DNA of 64,000 bases from Brachyspira suanatina (GCF_001049755.1 NZ_CVLB01000001.1:1258995-1322994); one strand, 5' to 3'. Shown: positions 36,804 to 46,204, counted from the stretch's first letter. The notes: generated by a model not told the origin, from the sequence alone. Translations and numbers: made by a program.

Positions 36804-38228
36804 ATGAATAATAAAAAACCAAATATAATATTAATTACAGCAGATCAAATGAGGGCTGATTCTATAGAATATATAAATAACGAAGTAAAAACACCAGTAT
36901 TGAATGAATTAGCAGAAAATGGAACAGTATTTACAAATTCTTTCTGTACAAGTCCTGTATGTACTCCTTCAAGAGCTTCTATCTTTACAGGAAGATACCC
37001 AATGAATATAGGAGCTTGGAATATAGGAACAGAACTAAATGAAGATGAAATTACTTTAGCAGATTATTTGAAAGAAGAAAATTATTTTAATGTTGCTTCA
37101 GGTAAAATGCATTTCAGACCTCAGCTTAAAAATCTGAATTGGGAATTTGAAGATGTACCAAAAAGAGATAGAGTAAGAGAAAGAGATAAAACTTATTATG
37201 GATTTGATATAACACATATAACAGAAGATGATAAGCAAGGTGAGTATCTAGATTTTGCTAATAGTCATGGATGCAATTTAGAAACAGGTAAAGGATGTGA
37301 CGGAATTAATCCTATACCAGAAGAATTACATCAAACTTATTGGACAGCACAAAAGGCTATAGATGAGATAGATAATTTTAATTTTGATAAGCCATTATTT
37401 ATGTGGGTAAGTTTTGTTGATCCTCATCATCCATTCGATCCTATAAAAAAATATTATGATATTTACAAAGATATTAATCCTAAAGAACTTAATAGTAAAT
37501 TAAAATTGGATAAAAAAAGACCGGAACATTTAACTAAACAGGGTGAAAGAGGATATTGGCCTGGCGGCGGTGAAGAGCATAATTATAGTGAAGAAGAGAT
37601 AAAAGAAATAAAAAGACTTTATTACGGAATGATAAGCTTTATAGATGCTCAGATAGGAAGAATTATTGATAAATTAAAAGATAAAAATGAATTTGATAAC
37701 ACAATAATAATATTTACAAGTGATCATGGAGAATATTTAGGAGATTATGGGCTTTTGAGGAAAGGTCCTTTTATGTATGATTGTTTGATAAAAGTTCCAT
37801 TATTATTTTATGGTAAAGGTATAGTAAAAAATAGAAGTGATGAAATAATAGAAAATATTGATATACTGCCAACTATATTAGATATGTTAGGAAAAGAAAT
37901 TCCTTATGGTATACAAGGTCATAGTTTAAAGAATATTTTAATAGGTGAAGATCAAAATAAAAAATATAAAAAAGGTGCAGTAATTACTTATGATGCTCAT
38001 GATAGAGGCATATTTATAAAGACATATAGAACTAAACAATATAAACTTTCAATATTTTTAGATGAAGAGTATGGAGAGTTTTATGATTTAGAAAAAGATC
38101 CTAATGAAGAAAATAATTTATTTTTTAATAAAGAGTATGATGAAATAAAAAATAAATTATTATTAGAAATGTGTCATAAGATGATAGAATGTAGCGATCC
38201 TTTAAACAAAAGATATGCTAATTGGTAA
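36804..38228 (+). CDS. Cytoplasmic sulfatase (type I, formylglycine-dependent)
   Basis: Hydrolyses a sulfate ester (or related phosphonate/sulfamate). The modification motif is C53-T-P-S-R57, so Cys53 should become formylglycine. N-terminal TADQMRADS gives the metal-binding Asp residues, and TSDHGEYLGDYGLLRKGPF the second metal pair and the active-site Lys. The protein has 474 residues and no signal peptide, so it acts inside the cell. It is 46 bp upstream of an importer operon, suggesting that the substrate is first imported. A formylglycine-generating enzyme gene is not in the window. Specificity is unknown. Confidence 0.85.
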   Translation: MNNKKPNIILITADQMRADSIEYINNEVKTPVLNELAENGTVFTNSFCTSPVCTPSRASIFTGRYPMNIGAWNIGTELNEDEITLADYLKEENYFNVASGKMHFRPQLKNLNWEFEDVPKRDRVRERDKTYYGFDITHITEDDKQGEYLDFANSHGCNLETGKGCDGINPIPEELHQTYWTAQKAIDEIDNFNFDKPLFMWVSFVDPHHPFDPIKKYYDIYKDINPKELNSKLKLDKKRPEHLTKQGERGYWPGGGEEHNYSEEEIKEIKRLYYGMISFIDAQIGRIIDKLKDKNEFDNTIIIFTSDHGEYLGDYGLLRKGPFMYDCLIKVPLLFYGKGIVKNRSDEIIENIDILPTILDMLGKEIPYGIQGHSLKNILIGEDQNKKYKKGAVITYDAHDRGIFIKTYRTKQYKLSIFLDEEYGEFYDLEKDPNEENNLFFNKEYDEIKNKLLLEMCHKMIECSDPLNKRYANW

Positions 38229-38274
38229 TTCTTTTATTTTTTATAATAAATTAATATTTTAAGGAGATATCAAA

Positions 38275-39315
38275 ATGAAAAAAACAGTGAAAATTATTAC
38301 TTCATTAGTTTTAATCACATGTCTATTTTTATTAGCTTCATGTGCTAATAAAGGATCATCATCTTCTGGTGATGCAAAAACATTAAAAGTGGCTGTAATG
38401 CCGTTTTTAAACTCTGTACCTATTGAGTATATGATAAATAACAAATTAGATGAAAAATATGGTTTTAAAATTGAAACTGTATATTTCCCGTCAGGCGGTC
38501 CTATGAATGAAGCATTAGGTGCTGGTTTATGGGAGGTTGGTACATTAAGTGCTGCTTCTGTATATTCTTTGGCTAATTATAATGCACATGTTGTGGCTGA
38601 TATAGGACACTCTGAAGGCGGTATAGAAGTATTAGTTAATCCTGATTCTGATATATTAACAGTTAAAGGTGTTAATAAAGATTTTCCAGAAGTTTATGGG
38701 GATGCTGCTACTTTAAAAGGTAAAACTATAGCTGTACCTACTGGAACAATATCACATTTGAATGTTATACATTGGCTTAGAGCTATAAATGTTGATCCTA
38801 ATACAGTTAATATAGTTCATATGGAATTCCCTCAAGCATATCAGGCTTTAAAAGCTAAAAAAATAGATGCTGCTGCTTTGAATCCTCCAACTTCTTTCTC
38901 TGCTGAAGCTGATGGAATGAAAATAGTTTCAAGTTTAACTACATTAAATATACCTCAATACGATTCAATAATAGTATCTGATGAAGCTTTTAAGAATAAA
39001 AAAGATACTGTAGTTCTATATATTAAAGCATTTTTAGAAGCATGCGATGCATTACAGGCTGATCCTAATATGGCTGCTCAAGAATTATTGAATTGGTATA
39101 CAAAAAATGGATCTACTTCTACTTTAGAAGCTTGTCAGTCTGAAGTTCAAACTCGTCCTTTTGTTACAACAGAAGAAATCAAAAATATAAAAACAGGTGA
39201 TTCTGTAAGAATAACAGCTGACTTCTTTGCTAGCCAGTCTTTAATAACAGAGGATAAATTAACTGTTGTTGATCAAAATGTAGATACTGAATTATTAGGT
39301 AAAGCATTAAATTGA
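38275..39315 (+). CDS. SsuA/TauA/NrtA-type substrate-binding lipoprotein
   Basis: The binding protein of an importer for small anions, 346 residues. Lipobox Cys23 (LLASC), then KTLKVAVMPFLNSVPIEYM, the usual first strand and helix. The hinge region KGKTIAVPTGTISHLNVI is typical of the NMT1/SsuA family. It is the first of five transporter genes and follows the sulfatase by 46 bp. Ligand could be a sulfonate, a sulfate ester, nitrate or a pyrimidine precursor; neighbours favour a sulfated compound (inference). Confidence 0.82.
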   Translation: MKKTVKIITSLVLITCLFLLASCANKGSSSSGDAKTLKVAVMPFLNSVPIEYMINNKLDEKYGFKIETVYFPSGGPMNEALGAGLWEVGTLSAASVYSLANYNAHVVADIGHSEGGIEVLVNPDSDILTVKGVNKDFPEVYGDAATLKGKTIAVPTGTISHLNVIHWLRAINVDPNTVNIVHMEFPQAYQALKAKKIDAAALNPPTSFSAEADGMKIVSSLTTLNIPQYDSIIVSDEAFKNKKDTVVLYIKAFLEACDALQADPNMAAQELLNWYTKNGSTSTLEACQSEVQTRPFVTTEEIKNIKTGDSVRITADFFASQSLITEDKLTVVDQNVDTELLGKALN

Positions 39316-39357
39316 AGAATAATTACTTAAATTAATTAATAAAAAAGGACTATGTAT

Positions 39358-40188
39358 ATGGAAGAGAATATAGAAAATATTTCGTTAAAAGAAAAAGAAA
39401 AAATCGTCATAGCCAACAAAAAGAAAGAGAAAAGCAAATTTTTTATTATATCTGTAATATCAGTTGTAGTATTTCTTATAATATGGCAATTAATAACAGA
39501 TGTATTTAAATTATTTCCTTCATATTCTCTTCCAAGTCCTTATACAGTTTTTAAATCTTTTATTTATAAACTTACAAATAAAGCACCTGATAATGGTACA
39601 TTGTTTCAGCATATATTAGCATCTTTGCAGGTAGCATTGACAGGTTATTTTTTAGGTGCTGCTATAGGAATACCTCTTGGAATATGTATGGCTTGGTTCA
39701 AAAAATTTAATTTAGTTGCAACTCCATTATTTGACCTTATAAGACCAATACCTACTATAGCATGGATACCTATGATGATATTATGGTTTGGAATAGGATT
39801 AGGAGCAAAATCAGCAATAGTATTTATGTCTGCATTTGTACCTTGTGTAATTAATACTTATAGCGGAATAAAAGCAACCACTCAAGTGCATTTATGGGTA
39901 GCACAAACTTTTGGTGCTTCAAGAAGACAAATGCTTAAAGAAGTTGCTATACCAACAGCTTTGCCTTATATATTTACAGGGCTTAGAGTATCTCTAGGTT
40001 CTTCTTGGACTTCTTTATGTGCAGCTGAAATGTTGGCAGCAAGCAGAGGTTTAGGATTTATGATACAGTTAAACAGACAATTAGCTAGAGCAGATTTAAT
40101 AATAGTAGGTATGCTTACAATAGGGGCTGTAGGAGCAATTTTATCTGTTGGATTAGGGTATTTAGAAAAAAAATATGTTAAAAGATAA
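39358..40188 (+). CDS. SsuC-type ABC permease 1
   Basis: An inner-membrane permease of about 276 residues with six membrane segments. The coupling region is VAQTFGASRRQMLKEVAIP, and PIPTIAWIPMMILWFGIG is the family-wide motif. The ATG at 39358 is preferred because AAAGG is then 9 nt upstream; the ATG two codons earlier is too close. It is homologous to the next gene, so the transporter probably uses a permease heterodimer. Confidence 0.88.
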   Translation: MEENIENISLKEKEKIVIANKKKEKSKFFIISVISVVVFLIIWQLITDVFKLFPSYSLPSPYTVFKSFIYKLTNKAPDNGTLFQHILASLQVALTGYFLGAAIGIPLGICMAWFKKFNLVATPLFDLIRPIPTIAWIPMMILWFGIGLGAKSAIVFMSAFVPCVINTYSGIKATTQVHLWVAQTFGASRRQMLKEVAIPTALPYIFTGLRVSLGSSWTSLCAAEMLAASRGLGFMIQLNRQLARADLIIVGMLTIGAVGAILSVGLGYLEKKYVKR

Positions 40189-40200
40189 TAGGGTGTAATT

Positions 40201-41001
40201 ATGAAAAATAAAGAAAAAAAAAGATTGAAATTATCAGATTTTGAGAAACCTATTTGGGCTGTTATATCTATAATAGGATTCTTAATCGTATGGCAATTAT
40301 TAACAACTTATACTCCTATAAAAATAACTACCCCGAAGCCATTAGAAGTATTCAAATTTTTAGTATGGAGTTTAACTCATAATATAGGTCAGCAAACTAT
40401 ATTAGGACATATAGTAATAAGTATATTCAGAGTATTAACAGGTTTTGCTATAGGTGCTGTAACAGGTGTTATATTAGGAATATCTATGGGAGTTAATAAA
40501 TATGCAAGAGCAATAATAAGACCATTTTTTGAAGTATTCAGACAAATTCCTCCTATAGCTTGGATACCTATGGCTATACTTTGGTTTGGAATAGGTGAGG
40601 TTCCTAAAGTATTTATAATATTTATTGGTACTTTTGTTAATGTTACTTTGAATGCTTATGCAGGAAGTTCTCAAGTTAATCCTACTTTAATAGGGGCGGC
40701 TAAGATGCTTGGTTCTAATGATAGAGATATATTTTTGCATGTTATACTTCCAGCTTCTGTGCCTCAAATATTCAATGGTATGCAGGTAGGTTTTTCAGTA
40801 AGCTGGATGGGGGTATTAGCAGCTGAAATGGTTAGTTCTTTTGCCGGTGTAGGTTGGGTTATAATAAGAGGTTCTGATACCGCAAATATACCTCAAGTTT
40901 TAGCTGGTATGATAGCTATAGGTATAGTTGGTTTATTATTATCTTCTTTAATGAGATATATAGAAAAGAGATTAACTATTTGGAATTCTACTGGTATATA
41001 A
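40201..41001 (+). CDS. SsuC-type ABC permease 2
   Basis: The second permease, 266 residues and six membrane segments. It carries PPIAWIPMAILWFGIGEVP and the coupling motif AAKMLGSNDRDIFLHVILP. It lies 12 bp after permease 1 and 21 bp before the first ATPase. The two permeases share the family fold but differ throughout, so this is an old duplication. Confidence 0.88.
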   Translation: MKNKEKKRLKLSDFEKPIWAVISIIGFLIVWQLLTTYTPIKITTPKPLEVFKFLVWSLTHNIGQQTILGHIVISIFRVLTGFAIGAVTGVILGISMGVNKYARAIIRPFFEVFRQIPPIAWIPMAILWFGIGEVPKVFIIFIGTFVNVTLNAYAGSSQVNPTLIGAAKMLGSNDRDIFLHVILPASVPQIFNGMQVGFSVSWMGVLAAEMVSSFAGVGWVIIRGSDTANIPQVLAGMIAIGIVGLLLSSLMRYIEKRLTIWNSTGI

Positions 41002-41022
41002 TAATTAATTTGAGGCGTTAAT

Positions 41023-41781
41023 ATGGAAAATAAAACTATTATAAAAATGAATCATGTTAATAAAGTGTTTTTCAGTGAGCATGGATATAAAGAAGTTATA
41101 AAAGATATAAGTCTTGAAGTGAAAGAAAATGAATTTGTTGTATTATTCGGACCCGGCCAATGCGGAAAAACAACATTGATAAATTTGATAGCAGGACTTG
41201 AAACAGCAGAAAATTCTGATATAGAAGTTAATGGAAAAAAGGTAACAGAGCCTCATCCTGAAAGAGGTGTTGTATATCAAACTACTGCTTTATTTCCTTT
41301 TTTGACTGTTATGGAAAATGTAGAGTTTGGTCCTAGAGCAAGAGGAATACCAAAGAAAGAGAGAAGAGAAAAAGCAAAATATTATATAGATTTGGTGGGA
41401 CTAAATGGATTTGAAAATAGTTATCCGAATCAATTATCCGGAGGTATGAGGCAGAGGGTAGGTATAGCTAGGGCATATTGTAATGAACCTGTTGTTATGC
41501 TTCTTGATGAGCCTTTCGGACATTTGGATGCACAGACTAGATATATGATGGAAGAAGAAGTTGAAAAGATTTGGCAGAAAGAAAAAAGAACTGTTGTATT
41601 TGTTACTAATAATATAGAAGAAGCTGTTTATTTGGGTGATAGAATAATACTTCTTACAAACTGTCCTACAGTTGTAAAAAAAGAATATATTATAGATTTG
41701 CCTAGACCTAGAAGATTAACTGATCCTAATTTCCTTAAAATTAGAAATGAAATAAATGATAATATGGATATAACTTTATAA
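41023..41781 (+). CDS. SsuB-type ABC ATPase 1, switch His replaced
   Basis: ATPase of 252 residues. Walker A GPGQCGKTT, Q-loop VVYQTTALFPF, signature LSGGMRQR and Walker B VMLLDEPFGHLD with the catalytic Glu are intact. The switch (H-loop) histidine is Asn: VTNNIEEA where THDI or THNI is expected, encoded by AAT AAT. It pairs with the ATPase at 41800, whose signature motif is the degenerate one, so both defects fall into the same composite ATP site. Confidence 0.88.
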   Translation: MENKTIIKMNHVNKVFFSEHGYKEVIKDISLEVKENEFVVLFGPGQCGKTTLINLIAGLETAENSDIEVNGKKVTEPHPERGVVYQTTALFPFLTVMENVEFGPRARGIPKKERREKAKYYIDLVGLNGFENSYPNQLSGGMRQRVGIARAYCNEPVVMLLDEPFGHLDAQTRYMMEEEVEKIWQKEKRTVVFVTNNIEEAVYLGDRIILLTNCPTVVKKEYIIDLPRPRRLTDPNFLKIRNEINDNMDITL

Positions 41782-41799
41782 CATAAAAAGGATATATTT

Positions 41800-42552
41800 A
41801 TGACAAACGATACTAGAGAAGTAAAAGTAAAAGTTTCAAGATTAACAAAAAAATTCGGAGATTTATTGGTTTTAAATGATATATCATTTAATGTTATGAA
41901 AGGTGAGTTTTTATGCATAGTAGGACCTACAGGCTGCGGTAAAACTACATTTTTAAATAGTCTTACAAAGTTATATAAACCAACTTACGGAGCTATACAA
42001 ATAGATGGTGAACATGTTGACTTAAAAAAACATGATATAGCATATATATTTCAGGAATATTCTACTATGCCTTGGCTTAAAGTAGAGGAGAATGTTAAGT
42101 TTGGATTGAAAATAAAAAAACTTCCTCAAGATGTTATTGAAGAGAGGGCAGACAGAGTAATAAAAATGGTTGGACTTGAGAAGTTTAAAAACTTTTATCC
42201 AAGTGAGCTTTCTGCTAGTATGCTTCAAAGGGTTGTTATAGCCAGAGCATTTGCAGTAGAGCCTGAATTACTTTTAATGGATGAGCCTTACGGACAATTA
42301 GATGTTTCTTTGAGATTTAAATTAGAAGATGAGCTTTTGAATATATGGAAAACTTTGGGTACTACAATTATATTTATTACGCATAATATAGAGGAAGCTG
42401 TTTATTTAGGTGAAAGAGTTTTAGTATTGACTAATAAGCCAACTTCTATAAAAAAAGAAATACATATAGATTTGGAGCATCCTAGAAATATAGCAGATCC
42501 TAAATTTGTTGAATATAGAGAAGAAATAACAGAACTTATAAAATGGTGGTAA
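41800..42552 (+). CDS. SsuB-type ABC ATPase 2, degenerate signature motif
   Basis: ATPase of 250 residues. Walker A GPTGCGKTT, Walker B LLMDEPYGQLD and the switch His in FITHNIEEA are intact. The signature motif reads LSASMLQR instead of LSGGxxQR. The protein follows ATPase 1 by 18 bp and ends the importer operon. Together the pair should have one normal and one impaired ATP site. This arrangement is known from heterodimeric ABC exporters and is unusual for importers. Confidence 0.88.
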   Translation: MTNDTREVKVKVSRLTKKFGDLLVLNDISFNVMKGEFLCIVGPTGCGKTTFLNSLTKLYKPTYGAIQIDGEHVDLKKHDIAYIFQEYSTMPWLKVEENVKFGLKIKKLPQDVIEERADRVIKMVGLEKFKNFYPSELSASMLQRVVIARAFAVEPELLLMDEPYGQLDVSLRFKLEDELLNIWKTLGTTIIFITHNIEEAVYLGERVLVLTNKPTSIKKEIHIDLEHPRNIADPKFVEYREEITELIKWW

Positions 42553-42616
42553 TACAGATAAATTTCATTATAAACTTATCTAATATAATAAAATTGAAAA
42601 ATAGAGTAGGGTAGAG

Positions 42617-43651
42617 TTATAATAAATTTTCTCTGAATATCACTTGTGTTTCTATATAAGTATATCTTTTATCCGGTATAGTTTTTGTAAGCAAGTATTC
42701 AAATAAAACTTTTATTGCTCTGTATCCTTGTTCCTGCGGATTTTGTGTTATTGAAGCTATTATTCCTCTGTCTAAAAGTCCTTCTTTTACAACTTCTGAA
42801 AAGTCGTAGGTGATGATTTTTATTTTATTGTATAGCCCTAATTCTTTAATAGCATTTATAACATATTTACTAGTTTCGGCACCCGGACATATAACAACAT
42901 CAGTATCCATATGTTTTAATAAGTTATCTTTACTTTTATCAAAATTAAGATTATTATCTTTTTCCATTTCTATTATTGATTGTACATTTACATTTTTATA
43001 ATCAGAATTAAGTCTGCTCACTAAACTGTCAACACGTTTTTTATTTCCAAGCATTTTATTGAAATTATTTGAAAAAACTAATAAATTAATATTATTTCCG
43101 TTTGATATGATATTCAAAAGTGAAGCTGCTATCTCTCCAGCTAAATCATAATTGCATCCGACATAAGCTATACAATCTTTGCTGTTTACAAAAGAGTTTA
43201 AAAGCACTATAGGGAAATTATTATTATAAAGTTCAGATATTTTATTTATGACTCTCTCATCATTTATGGCAACTATAGCCATAGCATTAGCTCCTTCATT
43301 AATAGCTTCTTCAATGAGTTCTAATTGATTATCAGCATCAAAGTCTTTACATCTTTTTATAATAACAGACATTCCGAATTCTTCTATTTCTTTTCCGGCT
43401 ATTTCTATTCCTTTTATAACATCTTCAAAAAATAAATTGTTATAAGTATTTAGAACTGCAGCTATTTTGAATTTCTTTTTCCTAATGGCTAATGACTTGG
43501 CTATTTTATCAGGTTTATAATTCAATGACTTTGCAATATCCAATATTTTTTGTTCTACATCAGGGTCTATTCTTCCTCTGTTATTTAAAGCTCTGTCAAC
43601 TGTTCCTATTGAAACTCCTGCTAATTTTGCTATTTCTCTTATGGTAGCCAT
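42617..43651 (-). CDS. LacI-family transcriptional regulator
   Basis: A DNA-binding repressor or activator of 344 residues. The N-terminal helix-turn-helix ATIREIAKLAGVSIGTVDRAL with hinge SLNYKPDKIAKSLA is typical, followed by a periplasmic-binding-protein-like sensor domain. The start at 43651 (MATIREI) is chosen because AAGGAA precedes it; the open frame extends 19 codons upstream without a binding site. It is convergent with the importer operon. It probably controls that cluster or a sugar system, judging only from position. Confidence 0.87.
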   Translation of the reverse strand: MATIREIAKLAGVSIGTVDRALNNRGRIDPDVEQKILDIAKSLNYKPDKIAKSLAIRKKKFKIAAVLNTYNNLFFEDVIKGIEIAGKEIEEFGMSVIIKRCKDFDADNQLELIEEAINEGANAMAIVAINDERVINKISELYNNNFPIVLLNSFVNSKDCIAYVGCNYDLAGEIAASLLNIISNGNNINLLVFSNNFNKMLGNKKRVDSLVSRLNSDYKNVNVQSIIEMEKDNNLNFDKSKDNLLKHMDTDVVICPGAETSKYVINAIKELGLYNKIKIITYDFSEVVKEGLLDRGIIASITQNPQEQGYRAIKVLFEYLLTKTIPDKRYTYIETQVIFRENLL

Positions 43652-43800
43652 ATAAATTCCTTTTGATTGTCTAATAAACATAATAAATATTTTTATTTTA
43701 TATGTCAAATATTTTATTAAAAAATAAGTATTGTAACTATCATATTTTTATGGTATATGATATAGTATAAATATACAAATATAAGTAAACATAATATAAT

Positions 43801-44212
43801 ACGAAATATTTTTTACATAATCAAAAATATAATAATGCTATAGATAATATTGAGGTAATAGATGAGCTTTTGAATCTTTCTGATAATTTGGATAATATAG
43901 AAAAAGAGGCAAATGGTTTAGATTTAGGGCTTACAAATGAAGAAAAGGCTATGTATGATGCTATGCTTAGTCCTATAAATTCTGACTATAATAAAGAGGA
44001 AATTAAAACAATGGCTAAAGAATTGGCTGTTATAAATAGAAAAGAACTCTGAAGATATAGATTGGCAAAGCAAGGAATCCACAAGATCCAAAATGAAAAT
44101 GGATATAAAGATATTTTTGAAAATGCATAAATATACTAAGGAGTTTGAAAATACAGCCTTGGATAATATATTAATACAGGCAGAGAATTACGAGATATTA
44201 AAGTATAGCTAA
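43801..44212 (+). pseudogene. hsdR: Remnant of type I restriction enzyme HsdR (C-terminus)
   Basis: Two frames read through 43801-44212 give a continuous HsdR C-terminal region. The first frame, to 44052, reads YNNAIDNIEVIDELL and then NGLDLGLTNEEKAMYDAM, the usual GLDLGLSEEELAFYDAL region of HsdR. After a +1 frameshift near 44050 the second frame reads EDIDWQSKESTRSKM, then AENYEILKYS before TAA at 44210-44212; HsdR has TIDW..KESVRAKM at that point. The upstream 900 or so codons are gone and no hsdM or hsdS is nearby. It is a scar of a lost restriction system. Confidence 0.82.
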
Positions 44213-44516
44213 TAAGGTATAGTATTATGGGTAAATTTCAATAATTAAAGCATATATATAAATGTATCTAAAAATACTAAAAATACTGTTAATTTACAAG
44301 CTATAATGTTATATATCTAATAATAAATACTCCGAAAAAATAATAAATTTATATTCCGATAATGTGTATTATGTTAACTTATACATGCTATTTTTTTATA
44401 TATGTTCGTGCTTAGAATATATAGTTTAGTTATGTTTTTTAGCTATAAGTTATATTAAAATTATTATTGTATAGAATTTGATACATAAATCAGCTGCAAT
44501 TTTTATTAACAATAAT

Positions 44517-44545
44517 TTGAACTTTTTTATAATTTATAGTATAAT
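44517..44545 (+). promoter_or_regulatory. Sigma-70 promoter of lipoprotein gene
   Basis: TTGAAC (44517-44522), a 17-nt spacer and a perfect TATAAT (44540-44545). Transcription should begin near 44552, giving a leader of about 130 nt that contains the hairpin structure at 44558-44632. Confidence 0.65.
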
Positions 44546-44557
44546 CTAGCATTAATT

Positions 44558-44632
44558 ATAAAAATTGTGAGCTTCTGGCAAGTTTAGTTGACAGAACCTT
44601 TACTGTAGGCAAAGCGAGCGAACAATTTTTAT
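44558..44632 (+). promoter_or_regulatory. Structured leader RNA of lipoprotein gene
   Basis: A perfect 11-bp inverted repeat closes the element: ATAAAAATTGT (44558-44568) with ACAATTTTTAT (44622-44632). Inside, GCTT can pair with AAGC, and ACAG with CTGT. The interior is far richer in G and C than its surroundings. It is transcribed from the promoter at 44517 and ends about 48 nt before the ATG. I do not recognise it as a known riboswitch. Confidence 0.5.
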
Positions 44633-44680
44633 TAGCAATAATAAAAAATAATAATTTTATATATAATTGGATACAAAATA

Positions 44681-45211
44681 ATGAAGAAAATAATACTTTT
44701 AATATTAACTTTATTTATAATACTTGTTGCATGTAAAAATGACGGCGGTTCTATATACGCTATGGAACAAAGATATAGAAATTTTTTGAATATACTTCCA
44801 AATGATGTAAAGAATGATTATACTTTAAACTCTGATAAATACGGTAATATGTATAAAGAATGGATTAATGAGTTCAATACTTGGACTGATAATATACTTA
44901 ATGAAGAAGCTAAAAGAGAACAAGAAATATCAGCAAGAATAACACCTGATAAAATAGAATATGCTCTTGAAACTTTAACTAGTAAAGACTATGAAAGAAA
45001 TTTACCTGTAGATCTAATGGCTAAAGTAAAAGCTCATACAGATCAATTATCATTGAAAATAGATGAACTACAAAAAGATGAAGCTTTCTCTAATTCTATG
45101 ATTAAATTAAAAAAAGATGAAGCTGTAGAGAATTTCACAACAGAAGATACTGTATTTTATTATGTTTGGAATTATTTAATAACAATAGAAAGACCAAGAC
45201 GTTTCCAGTGA
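44681..45211 (+). CDS. Lipoprotein of unknown function
   Basis: A 176-residue protein with a lipobox Cys18 (LVACKND). The mature part is highly charged and helical: DKYGNMYKEWINEFNTWTD, then DKIEYALETLTSKDYERN, then alternating Lys/Glu segments. It ends IERPRRFQ. No family is recognised. It is monocistronic, with a structured leader and good promoter. Its position beside an hsdR remnant suggests a variable region. Confidence 0.6.
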   Translation: MKKIILLILTLFIILVACKNDGGSIYAMEQRYRNFLNILPNDVKNDYTLNSDKYGNMYKEWINEFNTWTDNILNEEAKREQEISARITPDKIEYALETLTSKDYERNLPVDLMAKVKAHTDQLSLKIDELQKDEAFSNSMIKLKKDEAVENFTTEDTVFYYVWNYLITIERPRRFQ

Positions 45212-45508
45212 TTATAATCATTTAATTTTGTTCTTTTTATAGAAGATATTTTTGATTTTCTTCTATAATATAGTATTTATATTAGTCTGAATACTTACTT
45301 TATTTTTATTTAAAATAAATTTTTTAAATATTTCTAACTAATATTGACTTTAAGCATTTCTAATTTTTTATATTCTATAGTGCTATTAATATTTATATTA
45401 TAATAATTTTATAATATGAATTAAAGGTTGTTTTATAAACAATTTGAAATTCTAGAATTTTCTTTCTCTACTCTAGCCTATTTTTTATAAACTACATAAC
45501 ATATAATA
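45212..45508. other. Convergent intergenic region
   Basis: 297 bp, AT-rich. A 9-bp inverted repeat (TATAGAAGA at 45238-45246, TCTTCTATA at 45259-45267) may act as a weak terminator; it lacks a proper T run. Confidence 0.3.
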
Positions 45509-46204
45509 TTAAGAATTACCCAAGAAACTGCTTCCTATTCTTATCATATTCGAACCATGTTTTATTGCAAGCTCATAATCTGAAGACATTCCCATAGAAA
45601 GTATTGATAAAGGATTATTATATTTTAAATTAATAGATTTATATATAGTATTAAGTTTCTCAAATTCTTCTTCAATAAGTAGTAAATTCTCACTATCTTT
45701 TCCTATTCCCATTAAGCCTTTAACAGATATATTAGACATTTTTATAATGTTTTCATATATATCTATATAATTATTTATATTAAATCCGCCCTTCTGATCT
45801 TCATCGCTTATATTGAATTGTAATAATATATCTTGAACTTTATTATTTTTTATCGCTTCTTTATTTATATATTCAGCTATTTCAATGGAGTCTACACTCT
45901 GTATTAAGTCAGCATATCTCACTATGTATTTTACTTTGTTTAACTGTATTCGTCCTATAAAATGCCATTTAACATTATTTTTTAATTGGGCAATCTCCCC
46001 TGCTCTATCTCTCAAGCTTTGAGCCTTACTTTCTCCAAGCGGTAAATCTATATCTAATGATAGAAATTCTTTTATAGTTTCAATAGAAGAATATTTACTC
46101 ACAGCTACTATATTTATATCGTATTCTATATTATATTTTTGTTTTGCTGCATTAATATTATTTAATATTTGATTATATCTTTCTAATATTTCATTTCTAT
46201 TCAT
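45509..46204 (-). CDS. YggS/PLPBP-family pyridoxal-phosphate-binding protein
   Basis: A homeostasis protein for pyridoxal phosphate, 231 residues. The Lys that binds PLP is in INIVAVSKYS near residue 39. The family motifs GESKAQSLRDRA (normally GENYVQEL.DK), WHFIGRIQLNKVK and MGMSSDYELAIKHGSNMIRIGS follow. The start at 46204 (MNRNEIL) is chosen since AAGGAAG is at the right distance. The gene is convergent with the lipoprotein gene upstream. YggS-type proteins have no proven catalytic reaction. Confidence 0.9.
   Translation of the reverse strand: MNRNEILERYNQILNNINAAKQKYNIEYDINIVAVSKYSSIETIKEFLSLDIDLPLGESKAQSLRDRAGEIAQLKNNVKWHFIGRIQLNKVKYIVRYADLIQSVDSIEIAEYINKEAIKNNKVQDILLQFNISDEDQKGGFNINNYIDIYENIIKMSNISVKGLMGIGKDSENLLLIEEEFEKLNTIYKSINLKYNNPLSILSMGMSSDYELAIKHGSNMIRIGSSFLGNS

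Larger units (their letters stand above)
44213..44680. other. AT-rich gap downstream of the hsdR remnant
   Basis: No gene can be supported for 468 bp. The region contains a near-palindrome ATGTTAACTTATACAT (44371-44386), and the promoter and hairpin leader of the next gene, listed separately. Confidence 0.4.

Noticed and set aside
43870-44052. A 60-codon stand-alone gene
   Set aside because: Its sequence matches the HsdR C-terminus and continues in another frame downstream, so it is part of a pseudogene.
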